64,000 bases of DNA. It comes from Paenibacillus endoradicis. GTDB taxonomy: Bacteria; Bacillota; Bacilli; Paenibacillales; Paenibacillaceae. How positions within the stretch are numbered: the stretch's first letter is position 1; each line of letters begins with the position of its first letter. This document shows, in pieces, positions 43,513-52,082 of the stretch. The DNA lies in contig NZ_JANQBB010000005.1 in the NCBI RefSeq assembly GCF_024721975.1, positions 389,793-453,792 of the forward strand, read 5' to 3'. The position numbers were made by a program, and so were the translations under genes. A model generated the notes under the pieces. It made no database searches. It worked only from the letters and a program-made list of their open reading frames with translations, and had not been told where the DNA came from.

Positions 43513-45201
43513 GTGGATTTGATATACAAGGACTTTGTAATCCTTTCTCCACATGATAAAAAAGCATTTGAAATTAATTTTACCAGTGGAGTGAATCTTA
43601 TATATGGACTAAAGGATACAGGAAAGTCAACTATATCAAGGGCTATGATGTACACCTTTGGTTGTGATGTTAAAAATTTTACATTAAAGGAAAGTAATCC
43701 TAATAATATATATATTCTTAGATTCACTATACAAGAAGATATGTATGTTTTACTTAGAAAGAAAATAAAAAGTGGCAAGGGTAAAAACTTTTTTAAACTA
43801 TATAAGAACGAACATTTTATTGATTCATTTTATAGTACAAAAGAATTTACTAATTATCTCAATCAAATTTTTAATATCGCTGTTGTGACTATGGATAATC
43901 AATCAAACGAAACCAAGTTATATCCTAATCACATATTCTCTCTTTTTTACACAGACCAAGATAACAGTTGGCAAAATTATTTATCATCGACATTCTCGAA
44001 TTTGGCTTTTATTAAGCCATACAGAAAATTAATATTAGAATATTTTACTGGTAGTAGAACTAATGAGTATTACGATTTGAGATTAGAACAGCAAAAAAAA
44101 GAGATAGAAATCAATCAAGTCAAGGCATTATTGGACAGTAAGAAATTAATTTTCAAGGAAAATCAAAATAATATTAAAGTTATTGAAAATGTTAATGAAG
44201 AAGAGTTTAAAAAACAGTACGCTATTATATTGAAAATATATGAAAACATCATTAATACTGAACATGAACTTAAAAAGAAAATTAATAAGGGATTATATCT
44301 AAAAAATAAGTACTCCGAGACATATGAGGTACTTACATCTAATATTAAAGATTACATAGAACCTGAAATAGATGACGAATGCCCAAATTGTCACCAGAAT
44401 ATAGTGAGAGAATTTCAAGATGATTATGAGTTGTTTGTTGCTCGGGAAAACCTTATTAATGAACGTGATAAAGTGATGATGTTTCTGAAACAAATTAATG
44501 AAGAGATAGAAATAGAAAAAAATGAGCTAAAAGAACTGAAACAAGAAGATGTTAAATTGAGAAGTAAATTGGATGCAGACGGTTCATTATTACAATTAAG
44601 TGATAGGGCAGATAGTTATGCTCTTAACAGAATAAATATGAATCTTGAAAAAGAAATAGGTGTATTAAAAATTCAGTTTGACGATTTAAAGGAAAGTAAG
44701 AAAAAAATTGATAGTAAGATACGAAAACAAAAGGACGTAGACCTTTCACAAAAATATAAAGAATTAATGAAGGAAAGCTTTGATTTATTAGACATTGAAT
44801 TTTCATATAGGTCTTTTTATGATAATAACTTTGAATCAGTAAAAATATCACTTTCAGGAACAACAAAAGTACAGGCTTTTATTGTTCAATACCTAACAAT
44901 TTATAAATTAATGAATCAAAATAAGGACGTTATTAAAATACCTATCATAATTGATTCATATATTAAAGACCATTTTAGTGAGCAAGATGCTGATAAAACA
45001 ACCAAATATATTTTTAATACATTAGAGGAAAATTCGCATCAAGCTTTCGTATTTATTACTGATAGCGAACAGACTAAAAAATCAATAAATTTTGATGCAA
45101 TTAACGCAATTAAACTTAATGGAGTTAAAGGTTTACTAACAGATAAATACGATAAAGTGTACACAGAATACGGGAAATACGTTGAAGGTGAATTGGAATG
45201 A
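43513..45201 (+). CDS. SMC/Rad50-like ATPase, Lamassu-like sensor
   Basis: 562 residues from GTG 43513 (MDLIYKDFVIL), with GAGAAGGAGG upstream. Walker A is GLKDTGKSTISRAMMYTFG. Two coiled-coil arms flank a Rad50-type zinc hook, CPNCHQ, near residue 294. The C-terminal lobe has the signature-like region LSGTTKVQAFIVQYLTIYK and Walker B IPIIIDSYIKDHF, where the usual Glu after the Asp is Ser. The size is short for LmuB. DUF2326 or ABC-3C ATPases are the alternative assignment. Most likely recognises abnormal DNA and licenses the Cap4-type nuclease encoded just before it. Confidence 0.75.
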   Translation: MDLIYKDFVILSPHDKKAFEINFTSGVNLIYGLKDTGKSTISRAMMYTFGCDVKNFTLKESNPNNIYILRFTIQEDMYVLLRKKIKSGKGKNFFKLYKNEHFIDSFYSTKEFTNYLNQIFNIAVVTMDNQSNETKLYPNHIFSLFYTDQDNSWQNYLSSTFSNLAFIKPYRKLILEYFTGSRTNEYYDLRLEQQKKEIEINQVKALLDSKKLIFKENQNNIKVIENVNEEEFKKQYAIILKIYENIINTEHELKKKINKGLYLKNKYSETYEVLTSNIKDYIEPEIDDECPNCHQNIVREFQDDYELFVARENLINERDKVMMFLKQINEEIEIEKNELKELKQEDVKLRSKLDADGSLLQLSDRADSYALNRINMNLEKEIGVLKIQFDDLKESKKKIDSKIRKQKDVDLSQKYKELMKESFDLLDIEFSYRSFYDNNFESVKISLSGTTKVQAFIVQYLTIYKLMNQNKDVIKIPIIIDSYIKDHFSEQDADKTTKYIFNTLEENSHQAFVFITDSEQTKKSINFDAINAIKLNGVKGLLTDKYDKVYTEYGKYVEGELE

Positions 45202-45206
45202 TAGTT

Positions 45207-45247
45207 AAGAACTGTAAGAGATATCTCTTACAGTTCTTTTTTTCTTT
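45207..45247. terminator. terminator of the Lamassu-like operon
   Basis: A perfect 32-bp palindrome, AAGAACTGTAAGAGA and its complement joined by TA, followed by TTTTTTCTTT. Confidence 0.9.
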
Positions 45248-45702
45248 ATTAACCAATTTATTAGACATATTATATGACAGGTATTAGGGTGTCTGATTTA
45301 GTAGCTTTAGACCGATTAGACTTGGATGTAAGTGACCTCAAAGGCTCACTAATTGTGAGGTTGGGCAAAGGTAACAAGGAGGGTACACTACCACTAAACG
45401 TTGAAGCAAGAAGGGTTATAGAAAGATATTTGGAAGAACGAACAGATAGTAATCCAGCATTATTCATAAGTAGCAGACAAGAGCGTATAAGCATTCGAAG
45501 CGTTCAGTATCTATTGGAGAAGAATGGACATAATGCCCATCAGACACGCCACAGTTTCATTACAGGGCTTGTACGTGCAGGAGAAGATATTAGTGTGATA
45601 CAAAGTCTTAGCGGTCATAGTTCAGCGGATATGATTTTAAGATACAGTATGCCATCCGAGGAAGATAAGCAGAAAGCTGTAGATAATATATTCAAGGACT
45701 AG
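45246..45702 (+). pseudogene. C-terminal remnant of a tyrosine recombinase
   Basis: From ATG 45274 the frame encodes TGIRVSDLVALDRLDLD, then HNAHQTRHSFITGLVRAG, LSGHSSADMILRYS: the catalytic domain of a phage-type integrase with Arg, HxxR, His and Tyr all kept. The SAM-like N-terminal domain is missing. Just upstream, another frame reads LTNLLDILY, the expected preceding residues, so a frameshift and deletion have occurred. There is no ribosome site. Likely a leftover of an older insertion. Confidence 0.75.
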
Positions 45703-45725
45703 CCACTCAATATGAGTGGCTTTTT
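45701..45725 (+). terminator. terminator after the recombinase remnant
   Basis: AGCCACTCA ATA TGAGTGGCT followed by TTTTT. Confidence 0.85.
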
Positions 45726-45732
45726 ATAATTG

Positions 45733-45845
45733 AGGAGCGGGTGGGGATGGTTTGCAGTTGGAAGGCGTTTGTGGAATCGGTCAAAGATTGCAACACATAC
45801 AGCCAGAGACTCGGTTATGATTTAGAGCGATACGTAACAGACTAA
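45733..45845 (+). other. remnant sequence with a 32-codon ORF, related to 46857-46943
   Basis: ATG 45747 opens a frame (GAGGAGCGGGTGGGG upstream) reading SWKAFVESVKDCNTYSQRLG and ending ERYVTD, reminiscent of the SAM-like N-terminus of an integrase. About 85 bp align, with many mismatches, to 46857-46943 (for example ACAGCCAGAGACTCGG against GCAGTCAGATTCTCGA). Both follow a terminator. Best read as decayed duplicated DNA. The rest of the gap to 46081 shows nothing else. Confidence 0.45.
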
Positions 45846-46081
45846 AGTCCTAATATATGGTATAGTTTGATTGAATAATAGATTGTTGTTACTAACAGGA
45901 TGCTAGAGTTCGGTAGAAAATTAAGTAAGCATTGATTTGATTCTCAATCGCACACAGATAAGGTATGGATTTATCTTAGAGTGCAAGTTTATTATTTTTT
46001 CAGATCAGTATTCAGTTACTGCAGCACTCATGTTTTTGATGGTGCCTATACAAAAGAATGCACATAAATAGGAGGAGCATT

Positions 46082-46789
46082 ATGCAAGTTTATTGTAGTA
46101 GTTGTAAGCAAAAAACGAATCATGAAACAGTAGTTGAACCGTTTGAACAAAAATCGAGTATTGACGACGATATTCAATGGTCTCAAAAATACTATATTGT
46201 TAAATGTAAAGGATGTAATACTGTAGCATTCTTAGAACAATACGGTGATGAAGAAATGTGGGAGGCAAGTCCTTGGGCAGAAGGGGAAAGAGAGTACACT
46301 TATACTTACACTACGTATCCAGCGGAGCCATTAAACAAGGATGAATTTTATTTGGCTAAAGAGTTTTATAAAGTTCCTAAATTTATTAAAGAATTATATA
46401 GTGAGGTAGTTGATTCATACAACAATAAATCTCTAATCCTTTGTTCTGTTGGATTAAGAATGATTATTGAAGGTATCTGTAAAGAAAAGGGTATTGATAG
46501 AGAGGTATTAACTAATAGGGATGGAACTCCCAAGACGGATAATATAACAGGTGAGGAGAAATTTCGCTTTCTAGGGTTAGAAGAGAAGCTGAATTTAATG
46601 TTAGAAAGAGATCTAATAACCCCAATACAATCGAGAACATTACATCAAATTAGAGAGATGGGAAATGAGACAGCACATGAAATTACCAAGCATGATGTAA
46701 TCATCATACTAGGTGCTTTACAAGTATTAGAAAATTTGTTATACAACATTTATGATTTAGCAAGTATTGAACTTTTTAAAAGGAAGTAA
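46082..46789 (+). CDS. zinc-ribbon DUF4145 protein
   Basis: 235 residues from ATG 46082 behind AGGAGGAGC (the frame is open 24 nt upstream). An N-terminal ribbon (CSSCKQKTNH and CKGCNTVAFLEQ) is followed by the DUF4145 core: LILCSVGLRMIIEGICKEKG, LEEKLNLMLERDLITPIQ and HQIREMGNETAHEI. DUF4145 proteins are frequent in defence islands and near restriction systems, but their biochemical role is unknown. It stands alone between two remnants of duplicated sequence. Confidence 0.85.
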   Translation: MQVYCSSCKQKTNHETVVEPFEQKSSIDDDIQWSQKYYIVKCKGCNTVAFLEQYGDEEMWEASPWAEGEREYTYTYTTYPAEPLNKDEFYLAKEFYKVPKFIKELYSEVVDSYNNKSLILCSVGLRMIIEGICKEKGIDREVLTNRDGTPKTDNITGEEKFRFLGLEEKLNLMLERDLITPIQSRTLHQIREMGNETAHEITKHDVIIILGALQVLENLLYNIYDLASIELFKRK

Positions 46790-46831
46790 AACTGATACGG
46801 ATAAGCGGTAGATCGTATTTTTAAGGATTAA

Positions 46832-46853
46832 TCACCTGTGAAGGTGGCTTTTT
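46832..46853 (+). terminator. short terminator after the DUF4145 gene
   Basis: CACCT-GTGA-AGGTG followed by GCTTTTTG. Confidence 0.55.
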
Positions 46854-47164
46854 GTTGAATGGGGATTTTTTACAGATGGAAAAGTTATTGTTGTTGTAAT
46901 GAAAGGTTGGTACACACGCAGTCAGATTCTCGATGATGATTTCGGCCCATTCGCCTGCTAATCTAGGTAGTAAGCTACAAGGATAATCCATTCACGATAG
47001 ATGAAGGTAAGCTTCTCAGATATGGTTTTTCGCAGAGATTAGTGCTATTATCAAAGATTTCTATGCTGTTCAAATCCTTATACATTTAATTAATGCGCAT
47101 GTGACCCTAGAAGATCATTGGCTGTTACATACAACGTTAACGTTATTGATAGTAACGCTTGAAA
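46854..47164. other. non-coding gap with a duplicated remnant
   Basis: The first 90 bp (46857-46943) match the remnant at 45738-45823; beyond that no gene or known site is visible. The gap ends at the hairpin at 47165. Confidence 0.45.
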
Positions 47165-47211
47165 AAGACACATTCACGTTAGCAACCAAAGGTAGCTGTT
47201 GAATGTGTCTT
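47165..47211. terminator. terminator of the downstream minus-strand genes
   Basis: AAGACACATTCA pairs perfectly with TGAATGTGTCTT, with an inner AGC/GCT pairing. Confidence 0.75.
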
Positions 47212-47248
47212 ATAAGAAATTTGAGCTTTTTGTAAAAAGAAAGATAAT

Positions 47249-48244
47249 CTAAATGTAATGGTAATAAGAGTTTTTGCTAATTTCATTGTTTATTAATTCA
47301 TCAGCACCATTAATATGGAAGCCATTATTATAGAACTTTTTTTCAAGACTTGATATTTTCACTCCGCTTATTTTTGAAATTAATGCAGGGTTAACATTGC
47401 TTTGGACAAGACCTAATAATGCAGAGTTCATGATTCCTTCAAGTTCAAAGGTATCTGATTCTGGGGCTACTTCTATGATATCAGGGTGGTTTTTAAGAAA
47501 TAAACAAAAAAACTCATTAAGTCTTTCTACTGAAAAGGTATATGGATACAAATAATCTAACATCCTATCATTTGAATCGGATTTCTTCTTTAGATTGTCT
47601 TCTATACACTCAATAGAAAATTGAATGTCTCTTTTCAATCCGTTTGGAATTTTTATGGTAACAGAATTAACAACAACTGACCTATAATCAGAACTGAAAT
47701 CACTAATTTTAAGGGAATAAATGACCGATTTCTTTGCAGGGGCGATTAATGTAAGCTTGATAAATATGCGCAATACTAAGAATTTATAAAATTTCTTTTT
47801 CTCATTTGTCCCTGATAATTTACTGAAATCTGTTCTTGTGAAATAAGAGTCTAAACTGTCAATTATTTGAATCAATTCTGCGTCAGACCAAACTCCTCTT
47901 TCCTTTATGGGTACTAAATTATATCTATGTGTAAGGCTATCCTTAAAGTCTTGGTAGGAAACCATATTATTAAATATATCATTTGTATAATGCTTGCTGA
48001 CTAAGAATTTATAAAATGATTTTATTGCTTCAAGATGGTTCTCCATACTTGTTCTTGTATTAATCTTACCAATTCTGTTGTAATGCCCAACACAGTTAAT
48101 TATGTCTTCTATTGTAATATTATTAGGTTGATTTGTTTTGTTGATTATATCTAAATAATCAACAAATTTGGTTACATGGTTTACGTAGGTATCATCAAAT
48201 TCAAAAAAATCTTTTTTCCATGATTTCATAAGATCGCTTTTCAT
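47249..48244 (-). CDS. degenerate tyrosine-recombinase-like protein
   Basis: 331 residues from ATG 48244 behind AAGGGAGG. The layout is that of an integrase: SAM-like N-terminal half (NRIGKINTRTSMENHLEAI, KSFYKFLVSKHYTND) and a catalytic-type C-terminal half. The key residues are not in place: APAKKSVIYSLKISDF has no Arg at the usual GLR position, the HxxR motif is replaced by NSALLGLVQ, and GH is replaced by ISGVKISSLEKK. It may be an inactive derivative with a DNA-binding role. It is 23 nt from the Mrr-type nuclease gene in the same direction. Confidence 0.7.
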   Translation of the reverse strand: MKSDLMKSWKKDFFEFDDTYVNHVTKFVDYLDIINKTNQPNNITIEDIINCVGHYNRIGKINTRTSMENHLEAIKSFYKFLVSKHYTNDIFNNMVSYQDFKDSLTHRYNLVPIKERGVWSDAELIQIIDSLDSYFTRTDFSKLSGTNEKKKFYKFLVLRIFIKLTLIAPAKKSVIYSLKISDFSSDYRSVVVNSVTIKIPNGLKRDIQFSIECIEDNLKKKSDSNDRMLDYLYPYTFSVERLNEFFCLFLKNHPDIIEVAPESDTFELEGIMNSALLGLVQSNVNPALISKISGVKISSLEKKFYNNGFHINGADELINNEISKNSYYHYI

Positions 48245-48267
48245 TTATAAAACCTCCCTTGTATTAT

Positions 48268-49044
48268 TTATTTTTGATGATCGTAGCAGTATATTCTACC
48301 ATTGAATCGTCTTGGATTCGATAGACAGTAGTCCTTAACATTTTTCGTTACGGGTTTACCGCACCTTGCACAGACAAATAGATCATCTTCTAATCTGTTG
48401 GAAACAAGAACAGTCGTTGCTGCGACTTCATCCACAGACTCTTGCTCATTAACCTTAATCGTTTGTGCTGCATTAACATTTGCCATTTTCTCTATCAAAA
48501 CTTCTCTGTCCCACAGTTTAACCCCAAGGCGTCTTGCCCCATCCTTAGCTTGTTCTGTGAAACCGCTGTTCGTTATCACCCATGCATCAGTACAACCATA
48601 TATATCCTTGCTGGTATAAGCCTGTTGGATAGCTTCATAGCTTACGTTCTTCTTCCAACGTTTAGCTTGAATGACAACCTTCTTTGTTGCAGATGACAGA
48701 ATAAGGTCAGCCCCATAGTCACCTTTACCACCTGTGCGCTTTACTTGCCAACCTTGATGCTTGAAGAATTGCTCTAGGTAGCGTTCAAACATTGTCCCGC
48801 TCATCTTATCGATCTCATTAATGTTGGCTTTTTTTAGCTTTTCTTGAACATAGACAATACGAAAACCAATACTTGTAGCCAAAACGATTATCATCACAAT
48901 GAGTAGCGGGTTTAACCATGCTCCCCCTAGTGATGCTCCATACTTACTGAAAGTTAGGTTGAAGGCAAGTACAAAGGCACAACCTAATGCAAGTTGCATT
49001 GCTAATTCAACGAATGTTGGATCTTTTCTACGTCTTCTAGCCAA
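48268..49044 (-). CDS. membrane-anchored Mrr-type restriction endonuclease
   Basis: 258 residues from TTG 49044 with AGGAGA upstream. Two N-terminal hydrophobic segments (about residues 13-34 and 43-64) anchor it. The Mrr_cat PD-(D/E)xK domain follows: MSGTMFERYLEQFFKHQGW, GDYGADLIL and VVIQAKRWKKNVS, with Asp and the QxK pair. The C-terminus has a Cys4-like ribbon (CARCGKPV, and later C and H in GRIYCYDHQ). Mrr-type enzymes cut modified DNA (type IV restriction). It is paired with the degenerate recombinase gene that follows it. Confidence 0.87.
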   Translation of the reverse strand: MARRRRKDPTFVELAMQLALGCAFVLAFNLTFSKYGASLGGAWLNPLLIVMIIVLATSIGFRIVYVQEKLKKANINEIDKMSGTMFERYLEQFFKHQGWQVKRTGGKGDYGADLILSSATKKVVIQAKRWKKNVSYEAIQQAYTSKDIYGCTDAWVITNSGFTEQAKDGARRLGVKLWDREVLIEKMANVNAAQTIKVNEQESVDEVAATTVLVSNRLEDDLFVCARCGKPVTKNVKDYCLSNPRRFNGRIYCYDHQK

Positions 49045-49171
49045 TTTTTTATTCTCCTAATCTATTGGGATATGTTAGTATATATAGGACATTATAACTA
49101 GATTTCTAGGTTTGGGGAATACTTACGAAATTTCATTGTCTTTATATAAGCTAAAGAGAGGATAAATTGAT

Positions 49172-49567
49172 ATGAACAAGTATGGTGCTGTCGCTGTAGG
49201 GACTGTTCAATTGATAAGCGAAGGAAATATCAAACCACTGAACGCATGGAAAACTGTATCATCAGCTGTGTTAGGTGAGGGTACTTGGATGCAACGTAAG
49301 GGGTGTCCGAAGAATGCTTTCCTTGGCTTGTGTGAAGAAGGATTAGTTCAAGGTGTACATAAAGGTAGCTACGCAGAAAAAAGAGGATCACAGAAGAATA
49401 AGAATTATGCCATTCAAGCTGTGCAGATTCTGAAAGAAAAGCCTGATTTGGCAGATGATAAGCTTAAACTGTGGAGAGAAGTCATAAATGGTGTGGAAAT
49501 TTCCCACAACTCTCAAATGGATGTTGTACTAGCACTATGGAATAACACTTTAATTGTATCGGAGTAG
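49172..49567 (+). CDS. DUF6979 family protein
   Basis: 131 residues, GAGAGGATAAATTG upstream. The pattern GCPKNAFLGLCEEGLVQGV, NKNYAIQAVQIL and NSQMDVVLALWNNTLI matches DUF6979 as I recall it, a family without known function. It is joined to the HNH nuclease gene by 3 nt and is probably cotranslated. Here it could be a regulator, immunity or sensor part of a small defence operon. Confidence 0.72.
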   Translation: MNKYGAVAVGTVQLISEGNIKPLNAWKTVSSAVLGEGTWMQRKGCPKNAFLGLCEEGLVQGVHKGSYAEKRGSQKNKNYAIQAVQILKEKPDLADDKLKLWREVINGVEISHNSQMDVVLALWNNTLIVSE

Positions 49568-49570
49568 AAT

Positions 49571-50554
49571 ATGGATTTCATAGATAAATGGTTGCATATC
49601 ATAAGAAACTGTTCGTTTGATAACACATATAAAATGGCTTGGGGAAAGGCAATTACTGAAATAGCTGTGGAGTATGATGAAAAAGTTGCATTAGAAGATA
49701 CGAGTCTGATAGAAATACAGCTACGAGATATTGCGAAGAAGGTGCTGCGCTATTACTTCGAACAAACGATGTTCTTTGACCTTCAACAAAGTTCAAATCC
49801 AGTGAAGCCTCCTGTGGTTATAACAATAGCGAAGAATCTAATAGTGGATTATCAGGCTCTGTCTGGGTCAGTGAAGCCAGTAAAATGGTTCAGGTCGAAC
49901 ATTGAATCAGTATGCAGTGCGGAGTATGAGAAGTCTGTTAGCGCTACCGTGAAGGCGTTAAAGACCGATGTTAGTTATCGCTTTTTAAGAGTTGAAGGTA
50001 GAGAAGTAGATGGAGTTTACCAGTACGAGAAAAAAGCAGATAGCTTGTTCATTCGGAACGATAGCTTGCTTGTTCTAAAAGCGAATAGGCTAATTGTACT
50101 CGACGCCATTAATTATCGTTGGACTCAAATGTTAGAGAACTTTAACCACTCACCAAGACTATCGAAAAAGGTGAAGATCATTGATGAAGATCAAGTGCTA
50201 CGTAAACCGCTTGGTAAATATGCTGTATATCTCGAAGTTGAAAACCCAGAATTTCATTGCTTCTTATGTGGTTCAAAGATAGAGGCAGAGACACCAGCAA
50301 TAGACCATGTCATTCCTTGGTCATACCTATATTCGGATGATGTGTGGAATCTAGTGTATGCGCATCAGTCATGCAATAGTAGTAAGTCTAACATGATACC
50401 CAGTGAGGAAATGATTCAGAGACTAGAAGAAAGAAACGTAGTCTTGCTTCAACGAATGAATGAACAAGGGAAGCTTGATAAACATGTTTCTGAACTTGAA
50501 CTAGCGATTGAAAGCAATCTTGTACGTAAGTTTTGGATTGCATGTCAGGGCTAA
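49571..50554 (+). CDS. HNH endonuclease
   Basis: 327 residues from ATG 49571. The N-terminal 200 residues are helical with no clear family. The C-terminal part carries an HNH motif with a zinc pair: CFLCGSKIEAETPAIDHVIP (Cys2, Asp-His), WSYLYSDDVWNLVYAHQSCN and SSKSN. It should cut DNA with a divalent metal. It sits between DUF6979 and an NTP pyrophosphohydrolase gene, all in one direction with 3- and 23-nt gaps. Confidence 0.85.
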   Translation: MDFIDKWLHIIRNCSFDNTYKMAWGKAITEIAVEYDEKVALEDTSLIEIQLRDIAKKVLRYYFEQTMFFDLQQSSNPVKPPVVITIAKNLIVDYQALSGSVKPVKWFRSNIESVCSAEYEKSVSATVKALKTDVSYRFLRVEGREVDGVYQYEKKADSLFIRNDSLLVLKANRLIVLDAINYRWTQMLENFNHSPRLSKKVKIIDEDQVLRKPLGKYAVYLEVENPEFHCFLCGSKIEAETPAIDHVIPWSYLYSDDVWNLVYAHQSCNSSKSNMIPSEEMIQRLEERNVVLLQRMNEQGKLDKHVSELELAIESNLVRKFWIACQG

Positions 50555-50577
50555 GAGCTTAGAATGGGGGATGCGGT

Positions 50578-50904
50578 TTGAAGACATATAATAAGCTTGT
50601 ACGTGATAAGATACCTCAAATCATTGAAGCTAGTGGAAAAACCTGTGAAGTGAAGATACTGGATGATGAAGCTTATGAAGAATCGTTGAAGGCTAAGTTA
50701 ATAGAAGAGATGAATGAGGTACAAACAGCAAAAAGTGATGAAGAATTGATTGAGGAGTTAGCTGATTTGTATGAAGTATTATGTTCATTGGTTGCTAGAA
50801 AAGGTTATAGTCAGGAGGAGTTTCTGGATGTAGTAAATAGCAAGAATGAAAAAAAAGGTAGGTTTAGGGAGAAAGTGTTTTTGTTAAATGTGATTGAGAA
50901 GTAA
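50578..50904 (+). CDS. MazG-like nucleoside triphosphate pyrophosphohydrolase
   Basis: 108 residues from TTG 50578 (MKTYNKLVRDKIPQII) behind GGGGGATG. The all-alpha NTP-PPase pattern of the COG4997 group is clear: KAKLIEEMNEVQ, ELIEELADLYEVL. Such enzymes hydrolyse dNTPs or NTPs to monophosphates. As the last gene of the DUF6979-HNH operon it could limit nucleotides during infection; that is an inference from position. Confidence 0.82.
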   Translation: MKTYNKLVRDKIPQIIEASGKTCEVKILDDEAYEESLKAKLIEEMNEVQTAKSDEELIEELADLYEVLCSLVARKGYSQEEFLDVVNSKNEKKGRFREKVFLLNVIEK

Positions 50905-51104
50905 GAGAAGATTTTGATATATTCATGAATATTTAAAAAGAAAATCCCACTTGATTATACATATTCCAACATAAATTGAGTGAAAAATAAAAGTGCTTTT
51001 GAATTTTGAAAATCTGGTTATAGAAACTAGAGATTAGATTATGAAAAAGTTACGATATATTCGAAATTTATGATAAAAATAATAGACTGAAAGAGGGAGT
51101 TAAA

Positions 51105-52082
51105 ATGGCTAGACCTAGAGTGTTTGTTAGCTCAACTTTTTATGATCTAAAATATTTAAGGGCTGATTTAGAAAGATTTATAAAAGAATTTGGATATGAT
51201 GCTGTATTGAATGAAAAAGGAAATATACCTTATGGGAGCGAAGAAAAATTAGAAGACTATTGTTATAGAGAAGTAGATAATACAGATATTCTCATTGCGA
51301 TAATCGGTGGGAGATATGGTAGCGAATCTGAGAAAGAGCCGTACTCTATTACTCAAATGGAGATTAAGACCGCACATAAACTTGGAAAACAAGTTTACAT
51401 ATTTATCGATAAATCAGTATTAAGTGAGTATCGAATGTTTCTCTTAAACAAAGATATTGAAAATATCAGATATAGCTTTGTAGATGATGTAAAGATTTTT
51501 TCCTTTATTGAAGAAATAGAAGCATTGTCTCATAATAATCCAATTTCTCCTTTTGAAAATTCACAAGAAATTATCTTTTTTCTCAGAGAACAATGGGCAG
51601 GATTATTTCAAAGGCTCCTACAGCAACAGTCAAAACTAGGTGAAAGTAAGACTCTTGAAAACATTAATGCAACCACTCAAACATTAAATAAATTAGTCAA
51701 CTTTTTAACAGAAGAAAGAAAAAACTCTGATACTGCAATTAAAGAGATACTTTTGAGTAACCATCCGGTATTTCAAAGGTTAAGGGATGTGACTAATACC
51801 TCTTATAGAATTTTTTTTACGAATACAGAGGAACTCGAACAATGGCTGAAAGCTAGGCAGTTTGCAGAAAAGGAGTTTGTTGAATATGATGATTTTGCAA
51901 ACTTTCATGAATATAAAACGGAGTCGAATGACTATGTTTACTATTTAAATATTCAAAGATCTATCTTCGATGAAAATGATAAGTTAAAAGTATATACTCA
52001 GTCAGATTGGAATGATGAATGGGTACAGTTAATTAAAGAAAGCAAAGGAATTACAATTAGTGAAGATGACCTTCCTTTTTAG
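51105..52082 (+). CDS. DUF4062 domain protein
   Basis: 325 residues, with GAGGGAGTT upstream. The N-terminal domain has RPRVFVSSTFYDLKYLRADL, DNTDILIAIIGGRYGS and TQMEIKTAHKLGKQVYIFI: DUF4062, a Rossmann-type fold related to TIR and nucleoside deoxyribosyltransferase domains. A helical middle and a C-terminal domain (RIFFTNTEELEQWLKARQF) have no known match. DUF4062 proteins are often found with NTPase or WD40 partners in defence islands; here it stands alone as the last gene before attR. Confidence 0.8.
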   Translation: MARPRVFVSSTFYDLKYLRADLERFIKEFGYDAVLNEKGNIPYGSEEKLEDYCYREVDNTDILIAIIGGRYGSESEKEPYSITQMEIKTAHKLGKQVYIFIDKSVLSEYRMFLLNKDIENIRYSFVDDVKIFSFIEEIEALSHNNPISPFENSQEIIFFLREQWAGLFQRLLQQQSKLGESKTLENINATTQTLNKLVNFLTEERKNSDTAIKEILLSNHPVFQRLRDVTNTSYRIFFTNTEELEQWLKARQFAEKEFVEYDDFANFHEYKTESNDYVYYLNIQRSIFDENDKLKVYTQSDWNDEWVQLIKESKGITISEDDLPF

